Assembly: GCA_964388835.1 (NCBI GenBank)
Contig: CAYMBZ010000001.1
Coordinates: 26,390-90,389 of the forward strand
Source: UBA1738 sp964388835
Lineage (GTDB): Bacteria > Bacillota > Clostridia > UBA1381
DNA length: 64,000 bases
Direction: 5' to 3'
A program made the translations under genes and the position numbers. Shown one piece after another: positions 1-8,193 of the stretch; position 1 is the stretch's first letter; each line of letters opens with the position of its first letter. The notes below the pieces were generated by a model. The model saw nothing but the letters and a program-made list of their open reading frames with translations, was not told where the DNA came from and searched no databases.

Positions 1-2
1 GG

Positions 3-308
3 AAAATAGCAGAAATGCCGGATGCGGAATATACGAAATTTTTAAAATGCGTATACGAAAATGTGTGCGGGGTAGAAAACGGGAAAATTTATTTAAACGA
101 AAAAGATAAAAAGCGCGGAGCGGCAAAGGCTTTTTGCGGCGGGGAGATTGCGGAAGAAAACCTTGATATTTGCGGCGGATTTGTGCTTGATACCGGAAAG
201 GTCAGGTACATGTGCACTCTTTGCGAACTTGCCGAAGAAAGCCATGGCGAGATTTGCGATGAGGTGATTAAAATATATTCTCAGAAAAAGGGGCGTGACG
301 ATACTTGA
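3..308 (+). CDS. atpE: V-type ATP synthase subunit E, 3' part only
   Basis: This is the C-terminal part of the peripheral-stalk subunit E of a V/A-type ATPase. The frame is open to the left edge of the window, so the true start lies upstream. The visible end has the pattern of the subunit E C-terminal domain: a GGFVLDTGKVR strand followed by a helix ending EVIKIYSQKKG. The family is about 190-200 residues, so roughly half is present. The stop overlaps the TTG start of subunit C by four bases, which indicates translational coupling. The assignment rests mainly on operon position, because subunit E diverges quickly. Confidence 0.8.
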   Translation, partial: KIAEMPDAEYTKFLKCVYENVCGVENGKIYLNEKDKKRGAAKAFCGGEIAEENLDICGGFVLDTGKVRYMCTLCELAEESHGEICDEVIKIYSQKKGRDDT

Positions 309-1207
309 CGGAATATACCTACGGAGCGGCGTATGTGGGGTGTCTTGAAAAGAATATGCTTTCGGGAGGTGACTTCGAATCCCTGACAAGGGCGGATGTG
401 CGGGAGATAATCACCGTTTTGACGGAACACGGATATGAGGGACGGGATTTTCGGGAAATGCTTGAGAAAGAACGTATAAAAACCGCAGAAATTTGCCGCG
501 AGTTGTGCGGAGATGAACCTTGTATGCGTGCGCTTCTTTCGGAAAAAAGCTTCCATAACATAAAAACACTGCTTAGGGCGCGTATATTCGAGGGGAACTG
601 TGAAAAGATGTTATATGACCCGCCCGAGGCTGAAAGCTTTGACGAAAACGAAAAAAAGCAAAGCAGTGACGATGAGCTTTTTGAGATATATCGCACTGCG
701 GAGGAGATTTACAGGAACACATCGAGCATAAGGCACGCCGAAATGTACGTAAACCGAGAGCAAGTTTTAAGGCGGATGCGGCTTTGCAGCAAAAACAAAT
801 TCATGTATCGACTTGCCGAGATTTGTTCGCTGAATGAGGATTTGAAAATTTATTTAAGCTCCGATTTCGGCGAGTTTTCAGCGGCAATGACGGAAAATTC
901 ATTTATCGATGTAAATTACATGATTCACAGCAAAAAAAGCAAAGAAGAAACTCTTGCGGCAATGGGATATGAACATGATTATATATTGTTTGAACGCTCT
1001 GCTGCGGAGTTTGAAAAATACTGCGACAATCGCATAGGGGAATATGCCTCGGTAAAATTCGGAGGATTTTTCGGTGTTGAATCGGTTTGCGCATTTTTTC
1101 TGGGAAAGGAGACGGAAATAAAAAATTTGCGCATACTGATGTACGCCAAAAGTGCGGGTGCGGATGCGGAATTTTTAGAGAACAGATTGAGGAAAGCATA
1201 TGTATAA
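305..1207 (+). CDS. atpC: V-type ATP synthase subunit C (AC39 family)
   Basis: Subunit C is the wedge between the central rotor shaft and the membrane c-ring of V/A-ATPases. The 300-residue product begins MTEYTYGAAYVG and contains the helical, acidic AC39-type body; the family is usually 320-350 residues, so this one is slightly short. Translation appears to start at TTG 305, which overlaps the stop of subunit E. The next gene, subunit F, starts eight bases before this one ends. The order E-C-F-A-B-D matches other clostridial V-type operons, which supports a call that sequence similarity alone would leave weak. Confidence 0.82.
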   Translation: MTEYTYGAAYVGCLEKNMLSGGDFESLTRADVREIITVLTEHGYEGRDFREMLEKERIKTAEICRELCGDEPCMRALLSEKSFHNIKTLLRARIFEGNCEKMLYDPPEAESFDENEKKQSSDDELFEIYRTAEEIYRNTSSIRHAEMYVNREQVLRRMRLCSKNKFMYRLAEICSLNEDLKIYLSSDFGEFSAAMTENSFIDVNYMIHSKKSKEETLAAMGYEHDYILFERSAAEFEKYCDNRIGEYASVKFGGFFGVESVCAFFLGKETEIKNLRILMYAKSAGADAEFLENRLRKAYV

Positions 1208-1424
1208 GATTGCGGCAGTTGGGGATTTTGAGTTTACCGCATGCTTCGGCTGTATGGGTGCTGAGGGATTTTTCGCCGAAACGGCGGAGGACGCGGAGAA
1301 AACGGTTAAGAGCATTTTGAGTGATGAATACGCGGTGATTTTCGTAAAAGGTTACAACGGTATTGATTTTTCGGCGTATGAAAATCTGACATTGCCGTCT
1401 GTTACGGTTATACCCAAGCGGTGA
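1200..1424 (+). CDS. atpF: V-type ATP synthase subunit F, short form
   Basis: Subunit F is a small Rossmann-like rotor protein that binds subunit D. The product starts MYKIAAVGDFEFTACFGCMG, matching the family's N-terminal strand and glycine loop, followed by EDAEKTVKSI and a second strand YAVIFVKGYNG. It has only 74 residues, whereas the family usually has about 100. It stops just after the strand TVIPKR, where related proteins continue into a C-terminal helix. A shifted frame continues only 13 more codons, so a simple frameshift does not restore the missing end. The gene overlaps subunit C by eight bases and lies 48 bases before subunit A. Confidence 0.82.
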   Translation: MYKIAAVGDFEFTACFGCMGAEGFFAETAEDAEKTVKSILSDEYAVIFVKGYNGIDFSAYENLTLPSVTVIPKR

Positions 1425-1472
1425 TGTATTCGGCAAAAAAAACGAGAAGTTTTGAGGAAAAGGAGAGTGGAT

Positions 1473-3266
1473 ATGTCGGACGGAGTAATCAAGAAAATAT
1501 CCGGGCCCCTGGTGGTTGCCGAGGGTATGCGTGATATCGGAATGTATGATATGGTTTATGTGTCAAAGGAGAGGCTGATAGGTGAGGTTATCGAGATAAA
1601 TGAGGACCTTGCTTCGATACAGGTTTATGAGGAAACCTCGGGACTTGCGCCCGGGGGCAGTGTTGTGTCTGCGGGCATGCCGCTGTATGCCGAGCTGGGA
1701 CCGGGACTTATAGGCAGTATTTATGACGGAATACAGCGTCCTCTTGTTGAGATAGAAAAAAAGTCGGGGAACAGAATAAAAAGGGGAGTAAGCGCCCCGG
1801 CACTGGACAGGGAACGACAATGGAATTTTGTTCCGCAAAGAAAAATCGGCGAGAATGTGGCGGCGGGCGAGGTAATCGGAACCGTGGCGGAAAGCGGCGC
1901 AATCCTTCATAAAATACAGGTTCCGCCGGAGGTATCGGGGAAAATTATCGATATAAAAAACGGAGAATTCACCGTGACCGACATTGTATGCACGTTGGAG
2001 ACGAAGGAGGGAAAACGAGAGCTTTCCATGATGAGCAGGTGGCCGGTAAGAAAGGGCAGACCGTATATTAAAAAATTGCCGCCGAATATTCCACTTGTGA
2101 CGGGACAAAGGGTTATAGATACGCTTTTCCCGATTGCAAAAGGCGGAACCGGTGCCGTGCCGGGACCTTTCGGGAGCGGAAAAACGGTGGTTCAGCATCA
2201 GCTTGCAAAGTGGGCGGATGCGGATGTTGTGGTGTATATCGGATGTGGTGAGCGCGGCAATGAGATGACCGATGTTTTAAACGAATTCCCTAACATACGT
2301 GACCCTAAAACCGGAAAAACACTTATGGAAAAAACCGTGCTCATAGCAAATACCTCGGATATGCCGGTGGCGGCGAGAGAGGCATCGATATACACCGGAA
2401 TAACCATAGGAGAATATTACCGTGATATGGGATATTCGGTGCTTCTGTTGGCGGATTCCACTTCCCGCTGGGCGGAGGCGCTCAGAGAAATGTCGGGAAG
2501 ATTGGAGGAAATGCCGGGTGAGGAGGGATATCCCGCATACCTTTCAACTCGGCTTGCGGGGTTTTATGAGCGCGCGGGCAGAGTGAAAACCTTGGGCGGC
2601 GATGAGGGTGCACTTACGGTTGCGGGTGCTGTTTCGCCGCAAGGGGGAGATATATCCGAGCCTGTGTCTCAGGCAACATTGCGGATAGTAAAGGTTTTTT
2701 GGGGATTGGACAGCGAGCTTGCGTATCAAAGGCATTTTCCGGCGATAAATTGGCTGAAAAGCTATTCGCTGTATGCCTTAAGGCTAAAGGGGTGGTATGA
2801 CGAAAAGGTTGGGAGTGATTGGAATGAAATGCGAGCAAGGCTCATGCGGATTTTGGAGGAGGAAGCGGAACTTGAAGAAATAGTTCGCCTTGTTGGCGCG
2901 GATTCGCTTTCGGGTGCGGACAGATTGAAACTTGATACGGCACGCATGATACGTGAGGATTTTTTGCACCAGAACGCTTTTCATGAAGAGGACACCTATA
3001 CATCCATCAAAAAACAGCGGGAGATGATGAGAGTGATACTGGCGTTTTATGATATTGCGGAAAGTATCACAGAGAGCGGAGGCGCGCCGGAGGAGCTTTT
3101 ATACTCATCATTCGGAAACGAAATCGGAAGAATGAAATATCTCCCCGAGGACAAATGCATTGAGGCTTGTGAAAATATTATTTCGGGATTAAAGTCGATA
3201 GCGTGGAGAAAGGGAGAGGAGGAAAATGGGAATGTTCAAGGAATACAAAACCATACGCTCTCTTGA
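1473..3266 (+). CDS. atpA: V-type ATP synthase catalytic subunit A
   Basis: This is the nucleotide-hydrolysing subunit of the V1/A1 head. The start is placed at ATG 1473, with AAGGAGAG six bases upstream; an in-frame TTG at 1452 has no such site. That gives 597 residues beginning MSDGVIKKISGPLV, normal for the family. The P-loop GPFGSGKT lies near residue 231. The non-homologous insert typical of A subunits (about residues 110-200, including RPVKKGRP-like WPVRKGRPY) is present, as is the ADSTSRWAEALRE segment. The 3' end overlaps subunit B. The enzyme couples ATP turnover to H+ or Na+ movement; the ion cannot be told because subunits K and I lie outside the window. Confidence 0.97.
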   Translation: MSDGVIKKISGPLVVAEGMRDIGMYDMVYVSKERLIGEVIEINEDLASIQVYEETSGLAPGGSVVSAGMPLYAELGPGLIGSIYDGIQRPLVEIEKKSGNRIKRGVSAPALDRERQWNFVPQRKIGENVAAGEVIGTVAESGAILHKIQVPPEVSGKIIDIKNGEFTVTDIVCTLETKEGKRELSMMSRWPVRKGRPYIKKLPPNIPLVTGQRVIDTLFPIAKGGTGAVPGPFGSGKTVVQHQLAKWADADVVVYIGCGERGNEMTDVLNEFPNIRDPKTGKTLMEKTVLIANTSDMPVAAREASIYTGITIGEYYRDMGYSVLLLADSTSRWAEALREMSGRLEEMPGEEGYPAYLSTRLAGFYERAGRVKTLGGDEGALTVAGAVSPQGGDISEPVSQATLRIVKVFWGLDSELAYQRHFPAINWLKSYSLYALRLKGWYDEKVGSDWNEMRARLMRILEEEAELEEIVRLVGADSLSGADRLKLDTARMIREDFLHQNAFHEEDTYTSIKKQREMMRVILAFYDIAESITESGGAPEELLYSSFGNEIGRMKYLPEDKCIEACENIISGLKSIAWRKGEEENGNVQGIQNHTLS

Positions 3267-4605
3267 GGGACCGTTGCTGTTGGCGGACGGTGTGAGCGGT
3301 GTTTCCTACAATGAGTTGGGTGAGATTATCTTAAAAAACGGAGAAAAAAAGCGGTGCCGCGTTTTGGAGGTAAACGGAGAGCAGGCACTGGTTCAGCTGT
3401 TTGGAAGTGGAAGCGGAATAAATCCCGAGACAAGCAGTGTGAAATTTTTGGGGCATGCAATGGAGCTGGGAGTGTCCGAGGATATGCTGGGACGTGTGTT
3501 TGACGGATTGGGAAATCCCAAAGAAGATTTTGAAATAATTCCGGAACGGCGTATGGACATAAACGGCATGCCGATGAATCCGGTGTCAAGAGTATATCCC
3601 GAGGAGTTTATACAAACCGGAATAAGTGCAATCGACGGGCTGAATACACTTGTACGCGGGCAAAAACTGCCTATTTTCTCGGCAAACGGACTTCCGCATG
3701 CGGAGCTTGCGGCGCAAATTGCAAGGCAGGCAAGAGCGGGCGATAAAGACAGCTTTGCGGTTATTTTTGCGGCGGTGGGTATTACCTTTGAGGAAGCGGA
3801 CTTTTTTATCGAGGACTTTAAAAGGACAGGAGCTATTGAAAGAACCGTGCTTTTTATAAATCTTGCGGACGAGGCGGCAATAGAACGTATTGCCACCCCG
3901 CGCGCGGCACTTACCGCAGCGGAATATTTCGCATATGAAAAGGGTATGCACGTGCTTGTTATTATGACAGATATGACGAATTATGCGGATGCACTGAGGG
4001 AGGTTTCGGCGGCAAGAAAAGAGGTTCCGTCAAGGCGAGGATATCCGGGATACATGTACACTGACTTTGCTTCGATATACGAACGTGCGGGGCGGCTTGA
4101 GGGGAAATCGGGTTCAATAACACTTATTCCGATTTTGACAATGCCGGAGGATGACAAAACGCATCCCGTACCCGACCTTACGGGATATATTACTGAGGGG
4201 CAGCTTATACTTTCGCGCACACTGTATAGGAAGAATATTATTCCTCCCATTGATGTTATGCCCTCTTTGTCCAGGCTTAAGGATAAGGGGATAGGTGAGG
4301 GGAAAACAAGGAGCGACCACGCGGATACGATGAATCAGCTGTTTGCGGCGTATTCGAAGGGGAAAGAAGCAAAGGAACTTTCGGCAGTTTTGGGAGAAGA
4401 AGCTCTCGGAGCGGAAGATATGCGGTATGCGAAGTTTGCCGAGGCTTTTGAGGAAGAGTATATCGCTCAGGGATTCAACACCTGCAGAACGATTGAAGAA
4501 ACGCTTGATATAGGCTGGAAACTGTTGTCCGAGCTTCCGAGAAGCGAACTCACGAGAATAAAGGACAGTGAGCTTGACAAATATTACAAGGGAGAGAAAA
4601 AATGA
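3232..4605 (+). CDS. atpB: V-type ATP synthase subunit B
   Basis: This is the regulatory, non-catalytic nucleotide-binding subunit that alternates with A in the head hexamer. The product starts MFKEYKTIRSLEGPLLL, like other B subunits. ATG 3232 is preferred because GGAGG at 3218-3222 lies nine bases away; ATG 3226 is only three bases from it. There is no P-loop, as expected for subunit B, while the segment GRGYPGYMYTDFASIYERAG-like (SRRGYPGYMYTDFASIYER) that completes the neighbouring active site is present. The gene overlaps A by 35 bases and D by four bases (ATGA). Confidence 0.96.
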   Translation: MFKEYKTIRSLEGPLLLADGVSGVSYNELGEIILKNGEKKRCRVLEVNGEQALVQLFGSGSGINPETSSVKFLGHAMELGVSEDMLGRVFDGLGNPKEDFEIIPERRMDINGMPMNPVSRVYPEEFIQTGISAIDGLNTLVRGQKLPIFSANGLPHAELAAQIARQARAGDKDSFAVIFAAVGITFEEADFFIEDFKRTGAIERTVLFINLADEAAIERIATPRAALTAAEYFAYEKGMHVLVIMTDMTNYADALREVSAARKEVPSRRGYPGYMYTDFASIYERAGRLEGKSGSITLIPILTMPEDDKTHPVPDLTGYITEGQLILSRTLYRKNIIPPIDVMPSLSRLKDKGIGEGKTRSDHADTMNQLFAAYSKGKEAKELSAVLGEEALGAEDMRYAKFAEAFEEEYIAQGFNTCRTIEETLDIGWKLLSELPRSELTRIKDSELDKYYKGEKK

Positions 4606-5234
4606 GGGAAACGGCGGTAAATTCTACAAGAATGGCACTTGGTATACAGAAACGGAGGTTGGAGTCCGCAAGCCGCGGGTGTAAGCTGTTAAAGGATAAG
4701 CAGGACGGAATAAAAAGGCTTTTTGTAAACACTTCCGCCGAGGCGGAGCGGGTACGCAAAGAGGTGGAAGAAAGATTTTTCGCGGCACGACGTTTTTTTG
4801 CCGTATCTGCCGGGATTATGGGCGAGAAAGAAATGAAATCCGCGCTTATATCTTTGGGCGATAAATGGGAGGTAAAAGTTGAATACAAAAATGAAATGGG
4901 AATTTTGCTTCCGAACTTTTATGCCGAGGAAAAAAATGAATCGGAGAAATTTTCGACGGATGTGTGCGCCGAGCTTAAAGAGGGCGGCGAAATTATGAAA
5001 AGTGCGAAAAATCGGCTGTTACGGCTTGCGGCATTGGAACAACGAGCGGCTGTTTTGGAAAAGGAGTACGAGAGGGTGTCAAGGCGGGTAAATGCTCTTA
5101 AATATACGATTATTCCGCGGTATTCGGATAATATACGATATATATTGGCAAAATTGGAGGAGAGGGAGAGAGAAAACAGTATCAGGCTTTTAAAGGTCAA
5201 GGATATGGTTATCGAAAATAACTTGAGAAGGTGA
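4602..5234 (+). CDS. atpD: V-type ATP synthase subunit D
   Basis: Subunit D is the central rotor shaft of the V/A-ATPase. The 210-residue product has the expected antiparallel coiled-coil pattern: an N-terminal helix with STRMALGIQKRRLESASRG and a C-terminal helix rich in Arg, Glu and Leu, including RRVNALKYTIIPRY, the usual D-subunit signature. The start overlaps the stop of B as ATGA. It is the last gene of the operon in this window; a weak terminator-like hairpin and then the nusB promoter follow. Confidence 0.95.
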   Translation: MRETAVNSTRMALGIQKRRLESASRGCKLLKDKQDGIKRLFVNTSAEAERVRKEVEERFFAARRFFAVSAGIMGEKEMKSALISLGDKWEVKVEYKNEMGILLPNFYAEEKNESEKFSTDVCAELKEGGEIMKSAKNRLLRLAALEQRAAVLEKEYERVSRRVNALKYTIIPRYSDNIRYILAKLEERERENSIRLLKVKDMVIENNLRR

Positions 5235-5245
5235 TTCGGTCGGCG

Positions 5246-5281
5246 GAACGTGCCTTTTGCAGTACGGATTTTGGGACGTTC
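5246..5281 (+). terminator. Weak terminator-like hairpin after the ATPase operon
   Basis: GAACGTGCC (5246-5254) can pair with GGGACGTTC (5273-5281) with one internal mismatch. A short T run follows only after several bases, so termination here would be inefficient. It lies 12 bases past the subunit D stop. Confidence 0.35.
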
Positions 5282-5366
5282 ATGCCGATTTTTCGCTCCA
5301 TAAGCCGCGGAGGAAGTGCTGAGTTGTAATTTTTGAGACATATTGAACGGAATTTGCGTATTTTTC

Positions 5367-5395
5367 TTGCTTTTTCATTAAAAAAAGGGTATAAT
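5367..5395 (+). promoter_or_regulatory. Sigma-A promoter for nusB and following genes
   Basis: TTGCTT (5367-5372) and TATAAT (5390-5395) are separated by 17 bases. This is the only strong promoter between the ATPase operon and the nusB run, so it probably drives nusB to at least holB. Confidence 0.75.
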
Positions 5396-5475
5396 AATAT
5401 GTAACATAAAATGGAGAGGTGCGCACAAAATCGGAAAGAGGATATTTGTGCCCGCCGGGAAAGGAATTACAGCCA

Positions 5476-5886
5476 ATGAGCAAAAAACTTTCAAGAAGCG
5501 AAGCAAGAAGCGAAGCGTTTAAAATCATTTTCGGTCTTAATCAGCATAAGGATGACGTTGATTTTTTGTTTGACAATCTTATGAATGAGGTTCCGGCAAG
5601 TATACGCTCAATGCCGTACATAAAGGATGTTGTGCTGGGGGTTTTGGAAAAATATGACGAGCTTTTGGAAACCATAAGCGAAAACCTGACCGACGGCTGG
5701 AGAGTGGAACGTATTTCAAAAGTGTCAAAAGCGGTTTTGATGCTTGCGATATACGAGATAAAATATGTTGATGATGTTCCGGAAAAGGTTGCGATAAACG
5801 AGGCGATAGAGTTAGCGAAAAAATTCGATGAACCGGATTCCTCAGCGTTTGTAAACGGCGTGCTGGCAGGCGTGATAAAGAAATGA
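5476..5886 (+). CDS. nusB: Transcription antitermination factor NusB
   Basis: NusB binds boxA RNA together with S10 (NusE) and supports antitermination on rRNA operons. The start is placed at ATG 5476 (MSKKLSRSEAR), giving 136 residues, a normal size; the longer frame upstream is not needed. The sequence keeps the N-terminal SRSEARSEAFKIIFG helix and the C-terminal pattern VPEKVAINEAIELAKKF, FVNGVLAGV typical of NusB. It overlaps the next gene by ATGA and heads a cluster with xseA, xseB and ispA that recurs in many Bacillota. Confidence 0.95.
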   Translation: MSKKLSRSEARSEAFKIIFGLNQHKDDVDFLFDNLMNEVPASIRSMPYIKDVVLGVLEKYDELLETISENLTDGWRVERISKVSKAVLMLAIYEIKYVDDVPEKVAINEAIELAKKFDEPDSSAFVNGVLAGVIKK

Positions 5887-6797
5887 GCATATATTTGGGT
5901 ATCGATACCTCCAATTATACCACATCGGTTGCGGCGAGGGGGCACGCAGATGCGGATTTTCGGCAGATTATAGATATAAAAGAGGGAATGCGCGGAATAC
6001 GTCAGTCGGACGGAGTTTTTGTACATTTAAAGGAGTTGCCGCGGCTTTTTGATAAGCTTGAAATCGATATGAAAAGGGTGCGCGGAATTGGCGTTTCAGT
6101 GCGCCCACGTGACATAGAGGGCTCTTATATGCCGGTGTTTACGGCGGGAGAGAGCTTTGCAAAGGTTATCGCAAAATCATTGGGAGTGCCGCTTTTTGAG
6201 TATTCTCATCAGGACGGACACATTATGGCAGGAATATTCTCGGGAGATCATGAGGAGCTTATAAAGGGTGAATTTACTGCGGTGCACCTCTCCGGAGGAA
6301 CTACCGAAATTTTAAACTGCGAATACAAAAATAACCGATTCAATGCCGAAATATGCGGCGGAACAAGGGATATATCGGCGGGACAGCTTATAGATCGTAT
6401 AGGTGTGAAGCTGGGAATGAAATTTCCGTGCGGCAAGGGAATGGACGCATTGAGCCTTACCTGTCAAGAACCCGCAATGAAGCTTAAAACTTCGGTTTTG
6501 GGCGGATACATAAATTTTTCGGGAATGGAAACAAAGCTTTTGGGAATGACGGAAAATACCGACGGTGCTTTGATAGCAAAATCGGCACTTTTGTTTGTGG
6601 GAAAGAGCCTTGCGGAAGCGATAAATTCTCAAAAGCCGAAGAGGGTACTGTTTGTGGGCGGTGTGGCATCCAATACACTTCTCCGCGAGTATCTTACGGA
6701 AAATATAGCGGCAAAAACATATTTTGCATCTCCGAGCCTTTCCCGCGATAACGCGGTGGGGATTGCGGAGCTTTGCCGCAGAAAATGTGAGGAGTGA
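5883..6797 (+). CDS. Kae1/TsaD-like protein (peptidase M22 fold), paralogue type
   Basis: The product belongs to the ASKHA-fold family that includes TsaD, the enzyme for t6A37 modification of tRNA. It starts with IYLGIDTSNYTTSVA, has VHLSGGTTEIL and ends with LFVGGVASN, all family signatures. It is 304 residues, shorter than genuine TsaD (about 335). The metal-site motif reads HQDGH where TsaD has HMEAH; both histidines are kept and the acidic residue is Asp. Clostridial genomes commonly carry such a paralogue between nusB and xseA. I infer a TsaD-like nucleotide-binding fold, but its substrate is unknown and the old label 'sialoglycoprotein endopeptidase' should not be trusted. Confidence 0.8.
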   Translation: MSIYLGIDTSNYTTSVAARGHADADFRQIIDIKEGMRGIRQSDGVFVHLKELPRLFDKLEIDMKRVRGIGVSVRPRDIEGSYMPVFTAGESFAKVIAKSLGVPLFEYSHQDGHIMAGIFSGDHEELIKGEFTAVHLSGGTTEILNCEYKNNRFNAEICGGTRDISAGQLIDRIGVKLGMKFPCGKGMDALSLTCQEPAMKLKTSVLGGYINFSGMETKLLGMTENTDGALIAKSALLFVGKSLAEAINSQKPKRVLFVGGVASNTLLREYLTENIAAKTYFASPSLSRDNAVGIAELCRRKCEE

Positions 6798-6801
6798 GAA
6801 A

Positions 6802-7995
6802 ATGGAACCGATTATGGCAACCGTAAGTCAGCTCAATGCATATATGAAAAGGGTGGTTGACGGACAGACGGCGCTTAACGATATTTGGATAAAGGGCGAA
6901 ATATCAAACTTCAAGCGTCATTATTCGGGACATTTATATATTACACTGAAGGATGACGGCGGAGTTTTAAAGGCGGTGATGTTCAAAAGCGCGGCGAGCG
7001 GATTAACCTTTGAGCCGGAGGACGGCATGAAAGTTTTGGCACGCGGAAGAATAGGCGTTTACGAACAGAGCGGAACTTACCAGCTGTATATAAACGAAAT
7101 GACACCGGACGGTGTGGGAGAACTGTATGTAGCATACGAACAGCTGAAAAAAAGATTGGAGGCGGAGGGACTTTTTGATGAAAGCGTTAAAAAGCCGATA
7201 CCCGAGTACCCGGAGCGTGTGGGCGTAATTACCGCGGCAACGGGAGCGGCTGTGCGGGATATTATAAATGTCATCACCAGGCGGTATCCCTACTGCGAAA
7301 TCATTCTTTATCCGTCCCTTGTTCAAGGCGAGGGCGCGGCAAAAAATATTGTTGAGGGAATTGAGTATTTTAACCGGACCAAAATGTGCGATACTTTGAT
7401 TGTGGGCAGAGGCGGCGGCTCCATAGAGGATTTATGGGCATTTAACGAGGAAGTGGTTGCGCGTGCGATTTATGCTTCGCAAATTCCGATTATTTCGGCT
7501 GTGGGGCATGAAACGGACTTTACCATTGCTGACTTTGTGGCGGATATGCGTGCGCCGACACCGTCTGCGGCGGCGGAAATTGCGGTGCCATCTCAGCTTG
7601 AGCTGATTTCCAGAATATCGACAATGTCAAACCGTATTAAAACAGCCCAGGTCAGCGGGATTAAAAACCGCAGATTAAGACTTGCCGCATTGGCGCCAAA
7701 AAATCCGCAGGACAGAATAGACGATATGCGCCAGAAAATCGACAATTGCATGAAGCAGGCGGAAAAGAGCTTCAAACTGTCCATGTCGGACAGGAAAAAG
7801 GTCATGGCGGAGCTTTTGGCAAAGCTTGATGCCCTTTCACCCTTAAGTGTTATGGCGAGAGGATATGCAATTGCATCGGCGGAGGACGGAACGGTTATTA
7901 AAACAATAAAGGATTTGGAGTGCGGAAAAGAGTTTTCACTGCGTTTATCAGACGGTGAATGTGATTGTGTTGTAAAGGAGAATAAAAATGTTTGA
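6802..7995 (+). CDS. xseA: Exodeoxyribonuclease VII large subunit
   Basis: XseA is the catalytic subunit of exonuclease VII, which degrades single-stranded DNA from both ends to short oligonucleotides. ATG 6802 follows GAGGAG by seven bases and gives 397 residues. The N-terminal OB fold (about residues 5-100: TVSQLNAYMKR, IWIKGEISNFK) is followed by the catalytic domain, with GVITAATGAAVRDI and GRGGGSIEDLWAFN near residue 203 and AVGHETDFT after it. The C-terminal part is helical. It overlaps xseB by eight bases, so the two subunits are translationally coupled. Confidence 0.97.
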   Translation: MEPIMATVSQLNAYMKRVVDGQTALNDIWIKGEISNFKRHYSGHLYITLKDDGGVLKAVMFKSAASGLTFEPEDGMKVLARGRIGVYEQSGTYQLYINEMTPDGVGELYVAYEQLKKRLEAEGLFDESVKKPIPEYPERVGVITAATGAAVRDIINVITRRYPYCEIILYPSLVQGEGAAKNIVEGIEYFNRTKMCDTLIVGRGGGSIEDLWAFNEEVVARAIYASQIPIISAVGHETDFTIADFVADMRAPTPSAAAEIAVPSQLELISRISTMSNRIKTAQVSGIKNRRLRLAALAPKNPQDRIDDMRQKIDNCMKQAEKSFKLSMSDRKKVMAELLAKLDALSPLSVMARGYAIASAEDGTVIKTIKDLECGKEFSLRLSDGECDCVVKENKNV

Positions 7996-8191
7996 GGAGT
8001 CAATAAAAGAGCTTGAAAAAATTGTGGAAGCACTTGAAGAAGGCGAAATAGGATTGGATGAGAGCTTGGAGCTTTTTGAAAAAGGGATAAAGCTTTCAAA
8101 GGCATGCAATGAAATGTTGGATAAGGCAGAAAAAAAGGTATCTGTGCTGATTAACGGTGAAAAACAGGATTTCATAGCGGAGGAGGAATAA
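7988..8191 (+). CDS. xseB: Exodeoxyribonuclease VII small subunit
   Basis: XseB is the small helical subunit that wraps the C-terminal arm of XseA. The 67-residue product is the usual size and has the family pattern: ESIKELEKIVEALEEGEIGL, then DESLELFEKGIKLSKACNE. It overlaps xseA by eight bases and is followed by ispA after two bases, so all three are probably on one transcript. Confidence 0.95.
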   Translation: MFEESIKELEKIVEALEEGEIGLDESLELFEKGIKLSKACNEMLDKAEKKVSVLINGEKQDFIAEEE

Positions 8192-8193
8192 AA

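Noticed and set aside
1425..1472. A frameshift that would lengthen V-ATPase subunit F
   Set aside because: The alternative frame adds only about 13 residues that do not resemble the family's C-terminal helix.
5883..6797. Genuine TsaD (tRNA t6A synthase)
   Set aside because: The metal motif differs (HQDGH) and the length is short, although only the full genome can settle it.
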